Of a stretch of 64,000 bases of DNA, positions 10,895 through 21,641 are shown piece after piece. The notes under the pieces were generated by a model, which searched no databases, was not told the origin of the DNA, and saw only the letters and a program-made list of their open reading frames with translations. Positions within the stretch are counted from its first letter, which is position 1, and each line of letters begins with the position of its first letter. The position numbers and the translations under genes were made by a program. The stretch comes from Gnetum montanum (Eukaryota > Streptophyta > Gnetopsida > Gnetales > Gnetaceae): assembly GCA_015680685.1 (NCBI GenBank), contig MNCI01010837.1:4383-68382 (forward strand), read 5' to 3'.

Positions 10895-11835
10895 GCTTAA
10901 TGAGTGATTATGTTGAAGGCATGGATGAATTGGAGCAAATTTATTGCCAACTCTCTGATGATGAACCTGATGATACTTATTGGGGAGAGTTGAAAATCCC
11001 TAAAAGCTTTAGACAAGAGCCCCTGGAGTTGAAAACTCTACTTGTTAACATGGAATATGCTTTTCTGAAAAATGGCAAGTCAATAATAATTAATGTCAAC
11101 CTTGTTCTCAAATAAAAAGAGAGGCTATTGAAGGTGGTTAAAAATGGCCAATAGCCTTTACTTGGTCATATCCTGAACTCACTGGGATTGATCCTAGGAT
11201 ATGGCAGCATTGTATCTAAACTAATTCTTTCATAAAGCCAAAGAGGTAGTTGCAATAGTGGTTGAATTCCAAATTAAAGTAGATCGTCAAGCAGGAGATC
11301 GAACAACTCCTCAAGATGAGGTTCATCTATCCCATTGTGGATAGTGAGTGTGTTAGCCCACTTGTGATCATGCCAAAGGAAGGTGGCAAGTGGATGGTTT
11401 GTATTAACTTCAAGCTATTGAACATGATGACATATGAAGATCATTTTCTATTACCATTTGTGGACCAAGTGTTGGACAATATCTTTGGGCATTGCTTCTA
11501 TAGCTTTCTACATGCTTGTAGTGGTTATAATCAAATTCAGATTGCACCTAAGGATTGGCTAAAACAACATTCACAAGTCCTTGAGGAACTTTTTCATATA
11601 GAAATATGCCTTTTGGTCTGTGCAATGCCCCTACAACCTTCTAATGCCTTGTCCTTAGCATTTTTCAATAGCAAATCAATAGCGAGGTGCAAGTCTTCAT
11701 GGATGACTTCTCCACCTATGGGGCTATATTTGAGCAAGCCCTAGATTTTCTTGAGTAAGTGCTTAAGAGATGCATGAAGACTAACCTTTGGTTTAATTGG
11801 AAAAATAGTCGTTTGATGATCTAGAAGGGCATTGT
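10895..11835 (+). pseudogene. Reverse transcriptase of the gypsy element
   Basis: Gypsy RT blocks appear in order: IYPIVDSECVSPLVIMPKEG (about 11325-11384), GKWMVCINFKLLN (about 11385-11423), DHFLLPFVDQVLDNI (about 11439-11483) and SGYNQIQIAPKD (about 11521-11556). The segment encoding the MDDF-type catalytic motif is still legible as ATGGATGACTTC at 11700-11711, but in another frame. A spacer between PR and RT (10895-11120) encodes an acidic linker (ELEQIYCQLSDDEPDDTYWG). Stops and frameshifts mean no activity. Confidence 0.88.
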
Positions 11836-12450
11836 CTTGGAACACATAATCTCACAAGTAGGAATTGAGATGGACCTTGAAAAAATAAGGATCATCCAAG
11901 GAATTACCTGTCAACTAGAAACTATCAAAGATGTTCAATCATTCCTTGGACACATTGGCTACTACCAACAATTCATAGAGAATTTCTATAAGATTTCTAA
12001 ACCATTGGAGGAGCTAACAAAGAGAGATGCTCCATTCGTATGGATCAAGAAATTCAAAAAGGCATTCCAAAACCTCAAGAAAAAGCTTGCAAAAGCACTA
12101 ATTCTATGAGCACATGATTGGTTCAAGCCATTCCACATCATGACAAATGCATTGAACTATGCCTTGGGAGCCATGCTCATGTAGTTGGATGACAAAAAAT
12201 GTCTATACTACATCCATTGAATGAGTTGAAGCATTGTGGGTGCACAACTAAACTACATCACAAAGAAGAAAGAACTAATGGAAATGGTATATGCCTTGGA
12301 AAAATTCAAACACTATGTGCTTGGGTACAAGGCATTCATGCACATAGACTATAATGCAATCCACTTCCTAATGAACAAACCAATGATGAGTCCCCATGTC
12401 ATATGGTGGCTTATGAACTTGTAGAAATTTGATCTCACAATGGTAGATCA
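11836..12450 (+). pseudogene. RT connection and RNase H region of the gypsy element
   Basis: Blocks seen are GIVLEHIISQVGIEMDLEKI (about 11829-11888), VQSFLGHIGYYQQFIENFYK (about 11933-11992), KPLEELTKRDAPFVW (about 12000-12045), a QLNYITKKKELMEMVYALEK block (about 12243-12302) and KHYVLGYKAFMHIDYNAIHF (about 12310-12369). This domain would degrade the RNA strand during reverse transcription. Confidence 0.87.
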
Positions 12451-12769
12451 AAAGGGAATAGAGAATGTGATTGCTAACCACTTGTCTTGGTTGCAATGGG
12501 ATAATAAGGAGGAGGAGAGCCCACTTTCTGATCAATTTCCTAATGAACTCCTCTTTTCTAGTGCGATAAATGAACAAATGTCTAATGAACCTACATGGTA
12601 CAATGACATCCTCACTTATCTTCTCACTCAAGAGATGCCATAAGAGATAGACCACAAAAAGAAACAAAATTTTCTTCATCATGCCAAACACTTCATGGAG
12701 ATCAATGGATATCTTGACAAGGTGTGTGCTGATGGCTTGGTTCATTGGTGTGTTCCTAATGTTAACCAA

Positions 12770-13770
12770 TTGCACATACTCTAGGATGCTTGTAAGGGCC
12801 CTAGTGGGGGCCACTATGCTGGGATACATACATCCATTAAGATCCTAATGGTAGGTTATTATTGGTTGACACTAATTAAGAATGCTCACCACTTCGTCCA
12901 CTCTTGTGATCACTATCAATGTGATGGTGGGATGACTACTTGAATGGAGGAACCTCAGCGGTGGATCTAACCACTAGAATCCTTCAACATCTAGGGCATC
13001 AATTTCATGGGATCCCATCACATTCATGTCAAATAGAAAGATGTACATCATAGTCACAGTTAACTCTTGTACAAATTAGTAGAAGCAGTAATTGTCATCA
13101 ACTATACCTCTTTTACAACTACTTAGTTTGTACAACAAAATGTTGTAAATAGGTTTGGGGTGCCATGTGCACTAATTTTTGAAAATGGTATTCATTTTAT
13201 AGGTGCTACTTTTTGAAAGATCATGTAACACTTGGGGGTAGAATATAAATTAACAACATCCTATCACCCCCAAGCCAACAGTTAATCCAAGGTTACCAAT
13301 AGGGAGACCACTAAGATCTTAACTAGACCAATTAGCAAATATAGGAGAGACTAGAGTACAAAACTCAATGATGCTCTTTAAGCTTATCACTCAACTTGAA
13401 AACTCCCTATAGGCTATTCTCCCTATGAGTTGGTGTATGAAAAATTGCCAACTCTTTGTATCTAATTTGAGCTCTATACACTTTCAATAGCTTGTGACCT
13501 TGATCTTAACCTTATCCTAGCATAGAAAGCATGATTGATCAACCTTAATGTGCTAGATGAGAATAGATTGGTGGTCCTATCTTTGAATGAAGTACACAAG
13601 GCATTCAACAAAAAACACCATGACCTCAAAATTAGGAAAGTCAAATTTTAACTTGGAGACAAGGTCCTTTACTAGAACCCCACACATGTACCTCAAAATA
13701 CCAAATTCCAAAAATTTTTTATCATTTATGAAACCTTTCTTTCTAGGCCATGTTGATCTACAAACCTAAT
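12770..13770 (+). pseudogene. Integrase of the gypsy element
   Basis: The zinc-binding half is seen as GHYAGIHTSIKILMVGYYWL (about 12810-12869) and NAHHFVHSCDHYQC (about 12880-12921). The catalytic core has INFMGS (about 12998-13015), NRFGVPCALIFENGIHFIGA (about 13149-13208) where relatives have SDQG..F (here the second Asp is lost), and YKLTTSYHPQAN (about 13246-13281). The C-terminal part keeps YSPYELVYEKLP (13418-13453). Several stops are present. It would join element cDNA to the chromosome. Confidence 0.87.
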
Positions 13771-13908
13771 ATCCTAAATAAGAAACTACTCATCAACATG
13801 CAACAAGTAAAGCCTTTTCATGAGCTCAAAAGAGCCAGTGCTAGTAACACCTCATTGGATGGACAACCTCACTTAATTTTTTGGATCTTCTCCTTTCAAC
13901 TTAGTCAT

Positions 13909-15920
13909 GGGGGAGCTGGCCATCCATGCTAATTACATAAGTGGCTCCTTAGTTTTTATACCTTTTTATTTTTATACTTTTTGTGTTACATAACTTTTTC
14001 TATTTTACAACATCTTTTGTACATTTTATCTTTCTTGGATATTTTACAATTTCTTTTATATTTTACTTTATTTTTTGTGTGTGCATTTTTCTTAAGTTTT
14101 CTAATATATTACTTTATTTTCAATAGGACACAGTGATGCTATAGTTGTTTGCTAATGGTGATTTGTACTTAATGTTTTTGATTGCTAATTTTTGGATTTT
14201 ATCTTTGAATTTTAATGATTAATAACTAAGACAAAGTTTCTTTTTCATGGAATAGGCAATAAGTCCATGTCATCCACCCATCCACAACACTCTATGATCT
14301 TCCTTGTTTTGGAAATATGAGGTTTCTTTCATTAATAAAATTTTAAATGAACGCATGACCTTGGTAGTTTCCAAACATGTGATGGATTAAATGGATTGAT
14401 AAGGGTGTGACTTCAAGAGGACTTGATACTCTTTGTACTTGCCTATTCTCTTGAGTGCATGAGTGTTTTCATGGATTTCCTATCATTCCACTATTGACCA
14501 ATAATCGGAAGCTAAGTCTTTGTGTGATGTGGTTCCTATCCAAAAAATCCATAAAAAAATAAAATTCAAAAAAAAGGAAAAAACCATGGGAATTCAAAGC
14601 ACACCCCTTAGACAAAATAATGGGCAACAAACATTGGTTATGGGACTAGAAAGACATGTTACCCATGCCTGAAGGTCTCCTCTAACTAAGGCCCCTTTTC
14701 ACTTTTTACTTCTCTTTTCATCTTAATAAGGAATGATGTTTGATTTGTGGGAGCATTCTTGTGCTCAAGAATGTGGGTATGTCTTAGAGTATCAATGTGA
14801 AGTCACTAAAAGTGGTTGGTTTTGATCTAGAGGATGGACTTTATTGGGTCATTTAACCATAATCTCCATAAGGAACTTTATGTAACCATGATTCAAAACT
14901 TCATTCCACTCTCCTTTGATCCACTAATGCTTTTCGTAATTCACCTCACTGCTAAGATTTCTTGTATTGTTCAATATCTTAGTTTGATGTGTTGAAATTC
15001 TTAAGGAGATTCTTCCAGGTTATGTCCTTAACTTTCCATAACCATTAATCAACCATGAGGTCCATGGACTCCTTGGTTTAAGGATATGCAAGGGCAAAAT
15101 AGGCATGAACCTGCTATGGGGAGGATTCAATTACTTATCTCTTGGTTGGGTTATTTAACTTCCTTATCCTTAGGCATTTCCACAAGCAAATCAATCTACA
15201 TTCCCCATTAGTTGCATCCCAGTGTGTGCTCCTTATTGCATTTATCCAATGAATTTCATTCTCCTTGTCAAAACTAAAATTTTTGTGAATAATCAAGCCC
15301 TCTTCAAGCTTTTCATCATGTTCATGAATTGTTTGGCTTTCTGTAGACCCCAAATTCATGTTAAACTCCTTGTATTCTTCAAAATATTCAAGTGAAAATT
15401 TTTCTCAAATAGCTCTATCGATGGGATAGGACCCCATCGATGGAGGGGATGTGTAAATGAGACCCCATCAACATAAGGTAAAACATATGTATATATGTGG
15501 CCACACTTAAGAATTTTTCACATTTCAGCTCAAATGAGGAGAAAGTTTTTGAATTTTCTAGAGCCTAGAACCTTCTAAGAGTCATAACTTCCAAATCGTT
15601 TGTTTGATTCACTCCCTTCTTCAGTCATGTAGCTACTGGAGGTAAGCTCTTTGTCATAGGGACCACAAACCTTATTTTTTTGATAAAAATGTTTTCTAGC
15701 TCCCACAAAGGTTTAACCAATAAACTAACATTAAAACATAAATTTTTGAAAGTTAAACTAGTCCAACAAGCTCTGGTGATATTCTAAATCAAATAACATT
15801 AACATAATAATAAAATAATCAATCCACCATGGCCATAACTTAGCCTAAGTGTAATTGTCCAATGAGATAAGGTACTTAAATGCTAAAAGTTACACATTAT
15901 ATGCTAATCCTTGCTTATGA
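13909..15920. other. Noncoding tail of the gypsy element after integrase
   Basis: It begins with a G run (GGGGGAG, 13909-13915), a possible internal polypurine tract. A T-rich stretch with little complexity (13935-14200) and unique AT-rich DNA follow. At 15415-15480 there is a short motif series (ATGGGATAGGACCCCATCGA and variants) which also occurs in the U3 ends of this element's LTRs. No coding frame is supported. Confidence 0.55.
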
Positions 15921-17985
15921 TGTGACCACAGATGACACCTAAAGGAAAGCATGCATAGGAAGGAGGACCATCCTAACCAAGGAACAAATGACCAAGAACA
16001 GGTCCATGAGCAAGCAGCTAAAACCCACACAATGGGACCTCAGCTCAAACAGAGATTTGTTAGGAAGATTTCTGAAGAAGCAATTGTGACTAAATAGTTA
16101 CATCAAGATGAGGTACTAAGACCAAGACCAAGCCTTAAGGTCACCTTGACAAATGTCTGCCTTAATCAAATCAAATCTAAGGAGGTCTAGAAATAGGTTC
16201 TCCAAGAGTTAAACTTTGGACCTTTCTTAGAGTTCACTCCTTTAGAGCTTAAGACATAATTGTAGAACTCTTCCATGTGGCCCATCATCACTTTTGGCAG
16301 GAAGTAGTACATGGGAGAGATGTACCTCTCTTGGAATAATAGGTAGGCTAATTCAACTATTAAAATTAAGGACATTTCTATGTCCTACTCGGTGAAGCAA
16401 TTTCAAAGGCCCTTAGGTTGCCTAAGATTTGGGCCAATCTTGTAGAAATTCTAACATAGGTAGATCTTAGCATTAAGAAAGAATGGATGCAACAACGCTA
16501 TGGAGTTGATCGTAAGGAGTTTGGTGCACTCACTATGGTGGAATGAACATACTTCAAGATTGTGACCTTTCACCTTAATCCAAGTAAAGTCACAGCCTTT
16601 TCTGCCTGTGCATGTGTTGCTCTAAATGGAAGATTCCTAGTCAACCTTCCATAGCTTATCTATCTTGAGATAGAAAATCGATTCAAGGAGAACAAATATG
16701 GAAAGAAGATACTCCTGTTTTTGTGCCTCATCAAAAAATTATGTAAGAGGGGAGGCATAGCATGCTACATAAATGATGCCATTTGACATGCACCAACAAC
16801 CTCTTGGTAAAAAATGATGAAGGAAAAGGTGCCTTCCAAAGTCATTCAAGAAGAGGGGTAGTAACCACCACCTCCACCACCCACTCATGAAATAATGTCA
16901 GAGACCCATGCTACCATTGAGCACAAGGGCAAACTTCAAGAGTCGCTCTTGCAATAGTAGCAAAAGTAAGCAAGAATGAGTGGTGGTGACCTATATGTGT
17001 ATAGGCCAACGATGAGCCACCTTAACGAAGTGGCTAAAACCATCAATCAAATGCAAGTTGGGGTGCAAAGTTTCTCAACCCAAAGAATGTAGGTGCTAGC
17101 AAGGTTAAATCCAAGCCCCTGAGAGGTAACGGTGTTCCTCGTGCAATAGCAACAATTTGCAAACATCTCTGGGAATGTTGCTACCTTTTGGTGCATTTAG
17201 AGGAGGGTGAGGAGGCAACTATCTTGGTGATGTAGCATCATGGGTAGGAGATGATGGCCATAGTGGTTGCTGACAAAGTGGCTAAAGCACTTAACACATC
17301 TATGGTGTATGTACTAGACGTTTGAACACTCAGAGATGTGCAAACATCTATAGGTACTATTAGAGGCTAATTGAGCATGCCCCAACATGAAGAACACATA
17401 CAACAAGGTAGAAATCTACATGTAGGAGCTACAAATTGAGGAGATGATCGAATACATGGAGATTTCTAGTCTTTGGTATGCAAACTTGGTGATGCTAACT
17501 GCTAGAAGGTTGTGGTTAAACTTGCAAAATAAGTGGCCAGCTCATATTTGTTGTATGAGGCAAAGTTCAAGCACCATAAAGAGATCAAGCATAAGCTTGA
17601 GATTGAAAATGAAAAACTCGAGGTTCTCAAGGTGAAGTTCATTGATCAAAGATCAACTATTGAGAACTTGGGCAAAATGATGAATGATTACTAGGAGCTA
17701 TAGAATGCACTCAGAGCATTTAACATCAAACACAAATAGTTTGCTAGCTGGTCGTGAATGTGAAGGAGTTGTTTCCTACAATGCCTTTTCCATGGGATAT
17801 TTCCATTTTTCTCCACATTAGTGATGCAGCATGGACTGTGAATAATCCCTAGAGTAAGGAAGAAAATATGAAGGCAATTTTGGATGCATTCCATCTTCTG
17901 CCAAAAGTTGCAGCTACCACTAGACAACCATAACAACTACCTTAAGCACCAGGTGTGCCTAAAGCAAGAGAAGGTCCTTCGAAAC
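15921..17985 (+). pseudogene. Degenerate extra ORF downstream of integrase (ORF3-like)
   Basis: A coding-like stretch between integrase and 3' LTR, in pieces over three frames. Readable parts include RYGVDRKEFGALTMVE (about 16498-16545), YFKIVTFHLNPSKVTAFSAC (about 16551-16610), EIENRFKENKYGKKILLFLC (about 16669-16728), KLCKRGGIACYINDAI (about 16738-16785), a Pro-rich linker (16863-16885) and a Lys/Glu-rich segment likely to form a coiled coil (EIENEKLEVLKVKFIDQR, about 17599-17652). No catalytic motif is recognised. Athila/Tat-type elements often carry an extra 3' ORF of uncertain role; this may be its counterpart. I cannot name the family. Confidence 0.6.
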
Positions 17986-18168
17986 CTTAAGAGCCTCCAT
18001 CACCTGGGGTCATTTGAACTTCTTCATCATCTTCATGTCATTCAAGGAGTTGTGTTTGTTAGTTTTGTCTTGGTGTTTAATTTTGTTGTCCTAAATACCA
18101 AAATTTTGTAATGATTGTAAAACCATACACTTGGGCACTTAGCTTTTGTTGTGTTTGTTTTGTGTGTC

Positions 18169-19028
18169 TATAGTTAGTCAAGGACAGGATGCCAATGATG
18201 CAACCCCATTGATGGGATCTTGTCAATGTGATCCCATCAACATGGGGTTTTACTTGTTGACTTGTACCCTTCGATAAGTCACCCTATTTCTGCTTATAAA
18301 TTTGCACCTACCCACTACATTTATGGCATTCCTTTCATAGTTGTAGTAAAGCACTTGCATTTTTTCCTCTTAGAAGTTAGAATATTTTCCAAGTGTCTAC
18401 AATAGGATTCAAAGAGTGTATAGATCTTTATTCAAGCATTTTTGTACCTGATCACTTTAATGTGGACAGTAATAAAGATGAGCTTTTCTAATAAACCTTG
18501 TAGCACTTGGACTAGATTAATTTTTTACTTAAGCATTTAATATTCATGCAATTTACTTTAATATTTTTAAGTAATTAATTAATGTCAAATTTATAGCACA
18601 CATAAGTATGACCACTTCAAGTGTATGCTTGATGCTTGGTAATCCTATTAATGCTTAACGTTTGGTAACCTAGTAGTGATATAATGTGTTTAGGATGTGT
18701 ACAACAATTGGGAACGAATGCTTATGTTATGATTAATTAAGTGCTAGCTAGTTGTAAGATTAACTTAGCAATTAAATACTTTGTTCTTTATTCTTATTCT
18801 CTAGGGACTTAAATCATAAAAGATAAAAATGATAAAACTCATATCCCTTAGTTACACTTAACCATACACTTGCACTAGTGAAATTGGGAAGACAATAATT
18901 GCAATGCTTAGTTTCACCTCCTAGGACCAGTGTACTTAGAAACCTAAAGTCTTTAAAATTTGATTGGATCGTTGAGTGCATGCTAATGATTCGTATGATT
19001 GGTTATAGGGTATACCTACTACTCATCA
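18169..19028 (+). repeat. 3' LTR of the 12.3-kb gypsy element
   Basis: It matches the 5' LTR (6729-7577) throughout, with many substitutions, so the insertion is old. It ends ACTCATCA at 19021-19028. The start is less certain because its first bases (TATAGTTAGTCA) have drifted from TGATGAGTCAGT, and no clear polypurine tract is seen before it. Confidence 0.88.
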
Positions 19029-19033
19029 TCATT

Positions 19034-19117
19034 GTTCTAGGAAAGCCAACAAAAAGAAGATCAAAAAAGGCATGGGAAAAACCATTTGGAGATTATCTAA
19101 AAAAACTGCAAATAACC
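19034..19117 (+). mobile_element. RTE LINE, continuation after the gypsy insertion
   Basis: It encodes VLGKPTKRRSKKAWEK and LKKLQITKD, the C-terminal GRGRPKK.W...DL..L..T.D block of RTE proteins. The frame joins that of 5370-6728 when one copy of the 5-bp target duplication is removed. It is interrupted by a SINE-like insertion at 19128. Confidence 0.88.
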
Positions 19118-19127
19118 AAAGATCTAG

Positions 19128-19263
19128 TGGTAAGACACTTGATTTGAAAGCTCTAGGGTATGAGTTCAATTTTGATGGGCAATGTTGAGTTATATTAAGT
19201 TTTAATCAAATTATATATCTTAGAGTGTACCTATGTTTCACTTATTTTGGGTTCCACCACCCC
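19128..19263 (+). mobile_element. SINE-like insertion in the RTE 3' end
   Basis: A 136-bp insertion flanked by CAAAGATCTAG (19117-19127) and CAATGATCTAG (19264-19274), a long target duplication with one mismatch as made by LINE machinery. It has a tRNA-like GGTAAGAC...GAGTTCAATTTT arrangement (boxes A and B of an RNA polymerase III promoter, B degenerate) and a 3' part ending in a C-rich run. It aligns with other copies in this window, e.g. 59515-59590. Confidence 0.75.
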
Positions 19264-19345
19264 CAATGATCTAGCTCTTTATAAAGATGAATGACAAAAA
19301 ATAACTCATGTAGCTGACTCCATTTTGTTGTGACAATGTTGGGAT
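19264..19345 (+). mobile_element. RTE LINE 3' terminus, plus strand
   Basis: After the SINE the RTE resumes with DLALYKDE (relatives: DLALDRDEW) and HVADS, then the 3' end ACTCATGTAGCTGACTCC...GGGATAATGATGTTGG. Plant RTE elements end in this way, with a GTT/GAT-type tail. This closes the element begun at 5370. Confidence 0.85.
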
Positions 19346-19380
19346 AATGATGTTGGTGGTGGTTTCTAAGCAATTAACAT

Positions 19381-19525
19381 GTGGTCGTAGTGGTTAGCTT
19401 ATCTTGTTAGTTATGAAGTTGTCATTTCAAGTTATATTATTCTATAATCCTTCTATGTATCTTGGCTATATGCCTTTAAGTATACCTATAGTCAAATTAT
19501 TTCAAGTTTAGACACCCCTCCCCCT
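19381..19525 (+). mobile_element. SINE-like copy
   Basis: It has GTAGTGGTTAGCTT (A-box-like), a degraded B box (TTTCAAGTTAT) and the 3' block TATACCTATAGTCAAA...GACACCCCTCCCCC shared with copies at 19128 and 61996. Confidence 0.65.
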
Positions 19526-19541
19526 AGCCACCACCACTATA

Positions 19542-19832
19542 TTCTTTATGTCATTTTCTAAGTTTTACAAAGTACTATGTGTTGATACCCTTCCCCAAAG
19601 TACTTAATTCAACCCTTCCAACTAATATTGTCAAAACCAAAAACATGTCATTATCTTCTTTATGTTATTTTCTAAGTTTTACCAAGTATTATGTGTTGAC
19701 ATTCCTTCTCCAAGGCACATAATTCAACCCTTCCAAGTAATGTTGTTAAAACCAAATGCACACCATACATACCTCAAGATTGTCAACACATAATACTTGG
19801 TAAAAATTAATCAATAGCATAAAGAATATAGT
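19542..19832. repeat. 114-bp tandem pair plus an inverted third copy
   Basis: Units start at 19542 and 19656 (TTCTTTATGT.ATTTTCTAAG ... ACTATGTGTTGA ...). A partial third copy in reverse orientation lies at about 19780-19832 (GTCAACACATAATACTTGGT). Transcripts could fold on themselves. No protein is encoded. Confidence 0.8.
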
Positions 19833-19984
19833 AATACTTAAACTACAACTTGATCTTTTAACCTATTTCATAAAAAGGAAAGAACTTAAATATTAAAGTT
19901 CCCTACCACAAACAAGTTGGTAACAGGATCAAATATAAAATAATCTATTTAGTAAAAAGCAAAAAATATAACTTATCTATTGTT

Positions 19985-20080
19985 GTCATTTTCATCCTAA
20001 CCTTGTCCCAAAAAAAGTGGGGCCAACTACATGAGTTCTTTTTTGTCATTCCCATCCATGAAGAGCTAGATATTTGTTGA
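19985..20080 (-). mobile_element. RTE LINE 3' terminus, minus strand
   Basis: On the minus strand it encodes a DLAL.GWE.QKRTHV-like end followed by the GGCCCCACTTTTTTTGGGACAA-type RTE tail. It faces the plus-strand RTE end at 19264-19345. Only the last ~100 bp are present. Confidence 0.8.
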
Positions 20081-20120
20081 CTTATAGTTTCTTCAAATCA
20101 TCTACACGATAAGGACTACC

Positions 20121-20245
20121 AAGAGGTGGTTCAAGTAGTTAACTCATTGTCTAACAAGGATTTGTAGGATTTTGATTTACAATTGAGACATGGTTATATT
20201 CCTTTATAATTATTCTAAAGTATCTTGTTGTAGTATAAGTAAGGG
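20121..20245 (+). mobile_element. SINE-like copy
   Basis: It aligns with 28595-28735 over ~125 bp, including AGAGGTGG..CAAG.AGTTA.CTCAT, TCTAACAA.GATTT and the 3' block TATATTC.T.TATAATT.TTCT (spelled with differences). The A-box region (GTAGTTAACTCATT) is tRNA-like. Confidence 0.65.
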
Positions 20246-20489
20246 ACCATCATTTTAAGTGATGCTAAGGTACTTGTTTTTCAATTCTTAAAACATGGGT
20301 TTAGGTGTAGGTGGAGCCACTTGAAAGACGTGAGGCTTTTATTCATCTAGTAATCCTCCTATGTTATCATCTTAGCAAGATGAGTATTAAGCCTCTAGGT
20401 GATAATCCTTTATCTTATTGTAGTATAAGTTAACCTTAAATTACCTTCATAATATTCTTAGTTGATCTTTCTTTCTTTTTTCTTAAGGA

Positions 20490-20870
20490 AAGAAAACTTG
20501 AGGCTAGTAGCACAACCCCTACCCATACAAGGGGGTAAGCAATTATATTTTGTAAAACTAGCTAGAAACCTACATAAACAGTCTTCCTTGCAAAAATAAT
20601 AATAAACTTGCAAGAAAAACAATTCTTGCAAATATTGTAGAATCTGAAAGGACAACTCATCTTGCAAACACAACAAAAAACCTTGCAACAAAAATATGTC
20701 CAACAAAATGACAATGAATGTATAAGAGAAACTTGTCTTGGGAAAATAATAATAAACCTTGCATTAACATTTTTTCTACAAAGCAACAACAAACTCACAA
20801 GAAAAACTTGTTGTATTTTCACAAAACAACAATGAAAGAAGGAACCCTCAAAGAGAAACCCATTCTAAGA
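20490..20870. repeat. CTTGCAAGA/ACAACAA low-complexity repeat cluster
   Basis: Degenerate units such as AATAATAATAAACTTGCA and GCAAGAAAAACAA recur at 20587-20630, 20740-20770 and 20780-20815. Frames through them encode only repetitive Cys/Phe/Leu-rich shadows. I see no gene. Confidence 0.7.
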
Positions 20871-21453
20871 AATCATATATATCACTAATCCAACCATAAA
20901 TTTTTCTGACCTACAATTAGGAGCAATTGCTTTCAATATGGCTTCCAACCACACTCATTTCCTTCATTTTTTTATGCTATTATCATAGCTTGCAACTTCT
21001 ACAACTATGGCCATACTACATACACCTGTAATGCTACTGACTTCATTGTCATGTTGCAATACTCTTGAGGCTCTTGTTGCATGACTATGTCACTAACCAA
21101 GTTATGTTAAATTCCTGGAGAACAACAATATTGTTCATCACTAGCCATAGCATAATTTCACATTCAATGCTGCTAGAACCATTGAAATGAATTTGCCCTT
21201 ATTGTTGAACTACTTATTGAAATTGTTGCTCACTAGATCCAAAGGCCATGCATATTGTTAATAACATCATTTTTGCTTGACGAGCCTATAAAATTCATAT
21301 CTTACCTTGCCTTTGTGCATGAGTTTCTTATTTAAAGGGATGAAATCCACATTTGTCAAAAAGTTTTACAGACCACCAATGAAGCCATCCTTCGCATGTG
21401 TGCACCTAGCATCAACTCAAATCTAATGAATTACTTGATAAGTCTACATTTAG
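20871..21453. other. Unassigned region, possibly degraded retroelement interior
   Basis: No clear frame. If the PBS-like sites at 21504-21520 are real, this would be the interior of a minus-strand copia-type element, but I could not recognise gag. Confidence 0.35.
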
Positions 21454-21641
21454 CATACTTCTATGTAGTGCTCATATCTTTATTGCTAATATTGAACTAC
21501 ATAGGCTCTAATACCATTGTTAGGAACCATTGGCAATATCAAATTAGCACACTTCTACTTGTTGTTTGTATCCTCATTATCAATGTTGAGTTGTATAAGC
21601 TTTGATCCTACTATTAGTACCCATCAACAATAATAAATTTT
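21454..21641. repeat. 94-bp tandem duplication with iMet PBS-like sequence
   Basis: Diverged units at 21454-21547 and 21548-21641. The first holds GGCTCTAATACCA (minus: TGGTATTAGAGCC), one base from the iMet primer-binding sequence, next to TGTTAGG, which looks like an LTR end. The second unit has a more decayed version (AAGCTTTGATCCT). A minus-strand copia LTR/PBS junction is possible, but I did not find its second LTR. Confidence 0.6.

Larger units (their letters stand above)
6729..19028 (+). mobile_element. 12.3-kb Ty3/gypsy LTR retrotransposon, tRNA-Asp primed (Athila/Tat-like)
   Basis: A structurally complete but decayed element: 5' LTR 6729-7577, PBS 7579-7596, gag, protease, RT, RNase H and integrase in that order, a ~4-kb tail with a further ORF region, and the 3' LTR at about 18169-19028. 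LTR termini form the inverted repeat TGATGAGT/ACTCATCA. The flanking 5-mers are TCTTT (6724-6728) and TCATT (19029-19033), a target duplication with one change. Taking one copy away restores the RTE reading frame across the junction. Order, size, tRNA-Asp priming and the extra 3' ORF fit the Athila/Tat branch. Many stops and frameshifts make it inactive. Confidence 0.93.

Noticed and set aside
12368-12829. A 153-codon minus-strand frame
   Set aside because: It is antisense to the RNase H-integrase part of the 12.3-kb gypsy element, which has the real motifs.
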